Assembly: GCA_965601485.1 (NCBI GenBank) | Contig: OZ271846.1 | Span: 744,001-808,000 of the forward strand | DNA length: 64,000 bases | DNA from: Methylotenera_A aquatica | GTDB taxonomy: Bacteria; Pseudomonadota; Gammaproteobacteria; Burkholderiales; Methylophilaceae | Direction of reading: 5' to 3' | Shown: positions 60,264 through 64,000 of the stretch, one piece after another | Layout of the letters: each line of letters begins with the position of its first letter | How positions within the stretch are numbered: the stretch's first letter is position 1 | Notes under the pieces: model-generated | Told to the model about the DNA's origin: nothing | Seen by the model: only the letters and a program-made list of their open reading frames with translations | The model's database searches: none | Translations under genes and position numbers: made by a program

Positions 60264-61310
60264 TTAAATCACATCATCATCATTTACAGGGTAGGGCTGT
60301 GCTTTTATATGAATCGCTGCATTATTCCAAGTAAGATTTCCTGCTTGTTTTGCCTCAATACGTAGCTCAATCAGAGCGTCATATTCAGCTTGTTGGTTAG
60401 GTGCAGCTCTTACAATTTGCCCGACCTCACTGCCAACGCTATCTACTATTTTATCGCCCTCAATTGGTGCTGTGCTTGCTGCGATGCTAGCTAGATAGGT
60501 ACGGCGCTTTACTTTGCCCAAATAATGCGTGCGCGCCACAATTTCTTGGCCTGTGTAGCAACCTTTTTTAAAATTAATACCATTTAAAATATCTAAATTC
60601 AGCATTTGCGGTACAAATTGCTCCTGAGTTTTGGGTAACACGTCTGGGATACCGCTTTGAATATCTAACCAATCCCAGCAAGGCTTTCCAACCAGCAGAC
60701 AATCGGCTTTAAGCGCATTGAATAGGATAGGTGCGTATTTATCATCGGTAAATATTTGAAAGCGCGAGTGACCTGCAATGGTGGGTAGCTTTAAAATTGC
60801 AGCATTATCTAAGCTGACTAATTCATAGTCTTGTGTAGGTATTTGCGTGAAATGTGGCATCAATAATGCCACTGAATTAGGGCCATTTAAGCCAAATTTA
60901 ATAATGCTGTCTGATACATCTTTAATTTCAACTTTGCTACGCATCACATACATTTTTAGGCGCTTCAAAATTGGCTCTAAAATAGTGCGATTAAACTGTA
61001 AATGTAGATGATTGTGATGTGCAAACGCTAGAAACAGCGCTAGTAAACGGCCTTTAGGGCTACAATAGCCTGATAAGTGAGCGTTGTTGCCAGTCAACAA
61101 GTTCACATCATTAGTGACTTGACCTTGCAAAAAACCTGCTGCGTCTTCACCGCTAAGCTCAAGCAAGCCAAGATGCGATAAATCGCATAGCGTGTTTTTA
61201 ATTGTTACAGACTCAATTTCGGTTTGAGCTTGCCTAAAACTAGTGACGACATTATCCGAAATAATTGCGCCATATTGCGTTAATCCTAATTGCCAATCTG
61301 AAGCTGTCAT
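60264..61310 (-). CDS. ygfZ: Folate-binding Fe-S cluster repair/assembly factor YgfZ
   Basis: Tetrahydrofolate-dependent protein related to the glycine-cleavage T protein, needed for full activity of some Fe-S enzymes. The 348-residue product carries the family signature KGCYTGQEIVAR (about residues 230-241) with its essential cysteine, and AAGFLQGQVTNDV (about residues 56-68). It is divergent from the ygfX-like gene with a 40-base spacer, similar to the E. coli ygfZ/sdhE-ygfX neighbourhood. It converges with ftsB. Confidence 0.93.
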   Translation of the reverse strand: MTASDWQLGLTQYGAIISDNVVTSFRQAQTEIESVTIKNTLCDLSHLGLLELSGEDAAGFLQGQVTNDVNLLTGNNAHLSGYCSPKGRLLALFLAFAHHNHLHLQFNRTILEPILKRLKMYVMRSKVEIKDVSDSIIKFGLNGPNSVALLMPHFTQIPTQDYELVSLDNAAILKLPTIAGHSRFQIFTDDKYAPILFNALKADCLLVGKPCWDWLDIQSGIPDVLPKTQEQFVPQMLNLDILNGINFKKGCYTGQEIVARTHYLGKVKRRTYLASIAASTAPIEGDKIVDSVGSEVGQIVRAAPNQQAEYDALIELRIEAKQAGNLTWNNAAIHIKAQPYPVNDDDVI

Positions 61311-61350
61311 GCGATTATTTACCTTTGAAAGTTTTATACAGGTGTATTAA

Positions 61351-61854
61351 ATGAAGACGCTATTTACAAGACCAATAATCATTCAATTACATCCTTCATC
61401 ACTATTATTGGGCTTGTTGTTGTTAGTTGCAACAATCAGCAACCTTATTTTATTTGCTTTGCCTATGGCTTTAAAGATTAAGTTGGGATTATTGGCTGTG
61501 ATTGACCTTTCAAGCGCCTACTTTATCGCGCGTGATGCATTGTTGGTCCTACCTTGGTCTTGGAAAGCGTTAGAAGTGGATACCAAAGGCTTATTAACGT
61601 TAGTGAATAAGCGTCAGCAACGCTTTAAGCCACATTTAGAATCCAGCAGTTTTGTGCATGAATATTGCGTGATTCTAAACCCACAAAATAATGGGTTTAG
61701 TAATGCACTGCAGCCCGTTTTAATTTTTAATAATGTCGATAATCTAGAGTCATTAAGGCGATTACGCGTATGGCTGCGCTTGTATAAAAATAATCGTTCT
61801 AAAGAAACCTATCCGCAGCCTATTATAGAGACAACTACACAGGTTCATACTTAA
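61351..61854 (+). CDS. YgfX/CptA-like small membrane protein
   Basis: A 167-residue protein with two N-terminal helices (about residues 17-35 and 40-60) and a cytoplasmic beta-rich domain. The layout (LHPSSLLLGLLLL, then a second helix and a W-rich LPWSWKALEVD segment at the domain start) and its position divergent from ygfZ fit the YgfX (CptA) group, in E. coli encoded beside sdhE and ygfZ. No sdhE is adjacent here. E. coli CptA was described as a toxin affecting cytoskeletal proteins; nothing in this sequence shows that activity. Its stop overlaps the convergent mxaL by four bases. Confidence 0.5.
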   Translation: MKTLFTRPIIIQLHPSSLLLGLLLLVATISNLILFALPMALKIKLGLLAVIDLSSAYFIARDALLVLPWSWKALEVDTKGLLTLVNKRQQRFKPHLESSSFVHEYCVILNPQNNGFSNALQPVLIFNNVDNLESLRRLRVWLRLYKNNRSKETYPQPIIETTTQVHT

Positions 61855-62849
61855 GCGGACACAGGCTGATATTTTTTGCGTGCCAGCCACTTTTTCCAAA
61901 TAGTTTTTGTTTCTTTAGCAGGATGTTTAGGCATATAAGCAGCCAAAAACAATAAGCCTGCAGTGCCTGCAAGCAACCATTTCAATTCAAATTCAGCTTT
62001 GTCTAGGCGCGCGGGCGGTTGTTTTTTCATGGCAGACAAAACTGCTTGCACGCTATCACCATTGACATATTGGGCGTTAATTTCTTTAGTCATAGTTTGT
62101 AAATACTTTTCATCTAATTTTGATAAAAAGCGATCGCTAGTGCCACTGGCAACGCTGTCGTTGCGAGTGCCAATATTTGATTCTGAGATTTGTGCAATAC
62201 CAGGTTGCATAGCAAAGCTTTCGTTAGACCAATAGCCAATCACCTGATTATTTTCATCTAATTTTGGAATCGCTGTACCTTTGTCGCCACCGATGCCAAC
62301 AAATAGCCAATCTTTACCACCTTGAAACCCTGTTAAATCGCGCGTATTAAACGCATGCAAGGCAGGTGTTTCTTCGCCATCGGTAAAATACACCACTTGT
62401 GCTACTTCTGGGAAACTGCGAATCAATTTGGCAAGTGTTGTCATGCTTTCGCGGATTCGGCTATTACCAGACCAGCCTGTGCGCCAATCTAAATGGTCAA
62501 TCGTATCTTCAATGGCGGCAAAATTTTCACATACTTCAATAGGGGTATAAAGTGCTGCTACACTTACGCCTGCAAAAAGGCCGATACCCACTTGTGTACC
62601 GCATGGCATTTCACCAATAATGCGATGCATTAAATGCTGTTGATACTGCATGCGCGTAACGGCATTTCCGGTAATGCTTTCATCAAGTACGTTCATACTT
62701 TGTGAAATATCGGCCACCAATAAATAGCTGTAGATATCCCTTTTAATGGGCACAGTTGGTTTAAAAAATGCTACCAGCAGCAATGCAAAAGCGGCTGTTA
62801 GCAATGTAATATCGCGGCGATGGCGAAAATAATTAACTATTTTTTTCAT
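61851..62849 (-). CDS. mxaL: VWA-domain methanol dehydrogenase accessory protein MxaL
   Basis: Membrane-anchored von Willebrand A protein required, in characterised methylotrophs, for calcium insertion or maturation of MxaFI methanol dehydrogenase. The 332-residue product has an N-terminal helix (about residues 14-30), a VWA domain with the MIDAS motif D47-I-S-Q-S51 and TDGEET (about 150-155), and a second helix near residue 290-306. Sequence plus the order mxaC-mxaK-mxaL on the minus strand give the assignment. The usual next gene, mxaD, is absent: mxaL is the last gene on this strand and converges with the ygfX-like gene. Confidence 0.85.
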   Translation of the reverse strand: MKKIVNYFRHRRDITLLTAAFALLLVAFFKPTVPIKRDIYSYLLVADISQSMNVLDESITGNAVTRMQYQQHLMHRIIGEMPCGTQVGIGLFAGVSVAALYTPIEVCENFAAIEDTIDHLDWRTGWSGNSRIRESMTTLAKLIRSFPEVAQVVYFTDGEETPALHAFNTRDLTGFQGGKDWLFVGIGGDKGTAIPKLDENNQVIGYWSNESFAMQPGIAQISESNIGTRNDSVASGTSDRFLSKLDEKYLQTMTKEINAQYVNGDSVQAVLSAMKKQPPARLDKAEFELKWLLAGTAGLLFLAAYMPKHPAKETKTIWKKWLARKKYQPVSA

Positions 62850-62867
62850 GATATGTTGAGCTTAGTG

Positions 62868-63419
62868 TTAAGGCAAACCAACGGGAATATTACCCATTAT
62901 TAAACCAGGCGTATCCGATTCACCTACGCCTGGCGTAGGCGTACCTGGCAACATGGTGAGTAATCTGTCTAAATTATGTCGTGCGTCCCAATGGCTATTG
63001 TCATTTTTGAGAGATGAAACATAAGCCGCTTTTGCTTGACGTAACAGATACTCCGCTTCATCGCGCACGGTGTTATTAGTACCATTAATGGCTAATCCAC
63101 GCAAAAAGTACATGTTACCAATGTTATAACTAATGGCCGATTTTTGGCTAGCATTGGCTTTAGGCAAAGCTTGTGAGAACAATAAAGTGGCTTCTTTATA
63201 ACGCTCCTTTTTAGCTAAGTACAGCGCAATAGCAAATTTGGCCTCAAAGCTTTGTTGATCGGTTGCTGGTGTTTTGCCTGTGCTTACAGCCTCATTAAAG
63301 GAGTCGATTTGGCGAATGCGATTAAAGGTGTACATGCTGGCAAGAAGACTAGCTATGCTTAAAAACACCAAAAACCAAGTCAGTTTTTTTACTGTGAACA
63401 ACGATTTTATATATAACAT
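62868..63419 (-). CDS. mxaK: Methanol dehydrogenase accessory protein MxaK
   Basis: Membrane-anchored protein of the mxa maturation set; the precise function is unclear, though mutants in other methylotrophs lack active methanol dehydrogenase. The 183-residue product has one N-terminal helix (about residues 12-31) and a periplasmic helical region with TPR-like pairs (about 55-150: AKFAIALYLAKKERYKEATL, AISYNIGNMYFLRG, HWDARHNLDRLL). It lies between mxaC and mxaL with gaps of 55 and 18 bases. The assignment depends largely on context. Confidence 0.8.
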   Translation of the reverse strand: MLYIKSLFTVKKLTWFLVFLSIASLLASMYTFNRIRQIDSFNEAVSTGKTPATDQQSFEAKFAIALYLAKKERYKEATLLFSQALPKANASQKSAISYNIGNMYFLRGLAINGTNNTVRDEAEYLLRQAKAAYVSSLKNDNSHWDARHNLDRLLTMLPGTPTPGVGESDTPGLIMGNIPVGLP

Positions 63420-63474
63420 TATGCGTGCCTCAACTGTATTATTGTTATCCGTTTTACCAATTTAACTTTTTTTG

Positions 63475-64000
63475 TTACTTCTGCCAGGTTTTCACTTCTA
63501 AATATTTCACGCCTAGCAATAATGCGATCATAATCGCTGCAACAATAAAGCACAGACCAGAAAAATCTTTACCGGGAATTTTTTGCATGTATTTAATCGG
63601 TTTTTTCTCTTTGCGATTAATGTCATCAATCGCCAATTGCAATGCCTTTGGATTTTCAGCTTCATAGGCATTAAAAGGCGTTTTGAAGCTTTTAAAGAAA
63701 TCATGCAATTCAATTTCTGGAGGCAAGGGCTGATCTTCTTGCGGCTTGTAATTTTCATCAAAAATACTTAATCCGCCTGGTTGTTTTAATACAATCCAAT
63801 ACAAACTTAAATGCATGCGGTCGTACCAATCTTTGATTTTTTGCTGCGAGTTAGCATCAATACGGCCTGCGCCATCTGACAGCAAAACCACCGCGCGCGA
63901 ACCAGAATCGGGCACTTTATCAAACAAGCCAGCGGCAGAAGTTAATCCGCTACCAATATTGGTTTGAAATAACGCATTGCCAGCCGTGGCGCGCACAGCT
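63475..64000 (-). CDS. mxaC: VWA-domain methanol dehydrogenase accessory protein MxaC (N-terminal part outside window)
   Basis: C-terminal part of a second VWA protein; the frame is open through the window edge. About 174 residues are visible: the later half of a VWA domain (NIGSGLTSAAGLF and the VVLLSDGAG strand), a periplasmic stretch with FKSFKTPFNAYEAENP, and a C-terminal membrane helix (DFSGLCFIVAAIMIALLLGV). Order and topology match MxaC, which precedes MxaK and MxaL and acts with them in calcium insertion into methanol dehydrogenase. mxaF and the upstream genes would lie beyond the right edge. Confidence 0.8.
   Translation of the reverse strand, partial: AVRATAGNALFQTNIGSGLTSAAGLFDKVPDSGSRAVVLLSDGAGRIDANSQQKIKDWYDRMHLSLYWIVLKQPGGLSIFDENYKPQEDQPLPPEIELHDFFKSFKTPFNAYEAENPKALQLAIDDINRKEKKPIKYMQKIPGKDFSGLCFIVAAIMIALLLGVKYLEVKTWQK

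Noticed and set aside
1..64000. CRISPR arrays, prophage or intact insertion sequences
   Set aside because: No regularly spaced repeats, integrase, transposase or phage structural genes were seen anywhere in the window.

Overview
The window is a chromosomal segment of a methylotrophic betaproteobacterium, most likely a member of the Methylophilaceae (Methylotenera/Methylophilus-like). This rests on three things seen in the sequence: the 3' part of a methanol-dehydrogenase accessory cluster (mxaC-mxaK-mxaL) at the right edge; a 23-codon pqqA gene (precursor of the PQQ cofactor of methanol dehydrogenase) between umuD and umuC; and betaproteobacterial gene orders such as tpiA-secG-tRNA-Leu-nuoA..N-DUF2818, thrS-infC-rpmI-rplT-pheST-ihfA-merR and pyrG-kdsA-eno-ftsB. 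The base composition reads as AT-leaning. The genus assignment is inference.

Layout. 1-6.6 kb: 3' part of recJ, then tamA-tamB (outer-membrane translocation module). 6.6-23.2 kb: tpiA with a clear promoter, secG, tRNA-Leu(GAG), and a complete 14-gene nuo operon for respiratory complex I plus the DUF2818 membrane protein. 23.2-28.9 kb: accessory stretch with a secreted DUF4124/DUF1996 protein, a wrecked zinc-metallopeptidase pseudogene, a Nudix ADP-sugar hydrolase, an SDR-type protein, a MltB-like lytic transglycosylase and a 2OG-Fe(II) oxygenase. 28.9-37.0 kb: tRNA-Val, thrS, infC (AUA start), a structured leader, rpmI, rplT, pheS, pheT, ihfA, a MerR-type regulator and tRNA-Pro. 37.0-42.5 kb: chalcone-isomerase-like protein, split umuD/umuC with antisense pqqA between them, phosphoglucomutase, and a decayed EF-hand gene. 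42.4-49.1 kb: retropepsin-like protease, phosphomannomutase, iscX, glyA, nrdR, a BamE-like protein, ribD and a TatD hydrolase. 49.1-52.8 kb: a DnaA-box cluster beside a very AT-rich inverted repeat, then mtnA, a secreted glycosidase-like protein and a FucA-type class II aldolase, a set that could form a methylthioribose-to-DHAP salvage branch. 53.4-64.0 kb: ActP-type symporter with DUF485 partner, pyrG-kdsA-eno-ftsB, ygfZ divergent from a ygfX-like gene, and mxaL-mxaK-mxaC.

How it fits together: glyA (C1 transfer), PQQ precursor, Mxa maturation proteins and complex I serve a methanol- or methylamine-based energy metabolism; most other genes are housekeeping. The most useful items not obvious from long reading frames are pqqA, the AUA start of infC, two probable leaderless genes (umuD and the 2OG oxygenase), two pseudogenes, two candidate structured RNAs (upstream of rpmI and between iscX and glyA), and the DnaA-box cluster. 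I saw no prophage, CRISPR array or intact insertion sequence, and no strong case for an entirely new multi-gene system.
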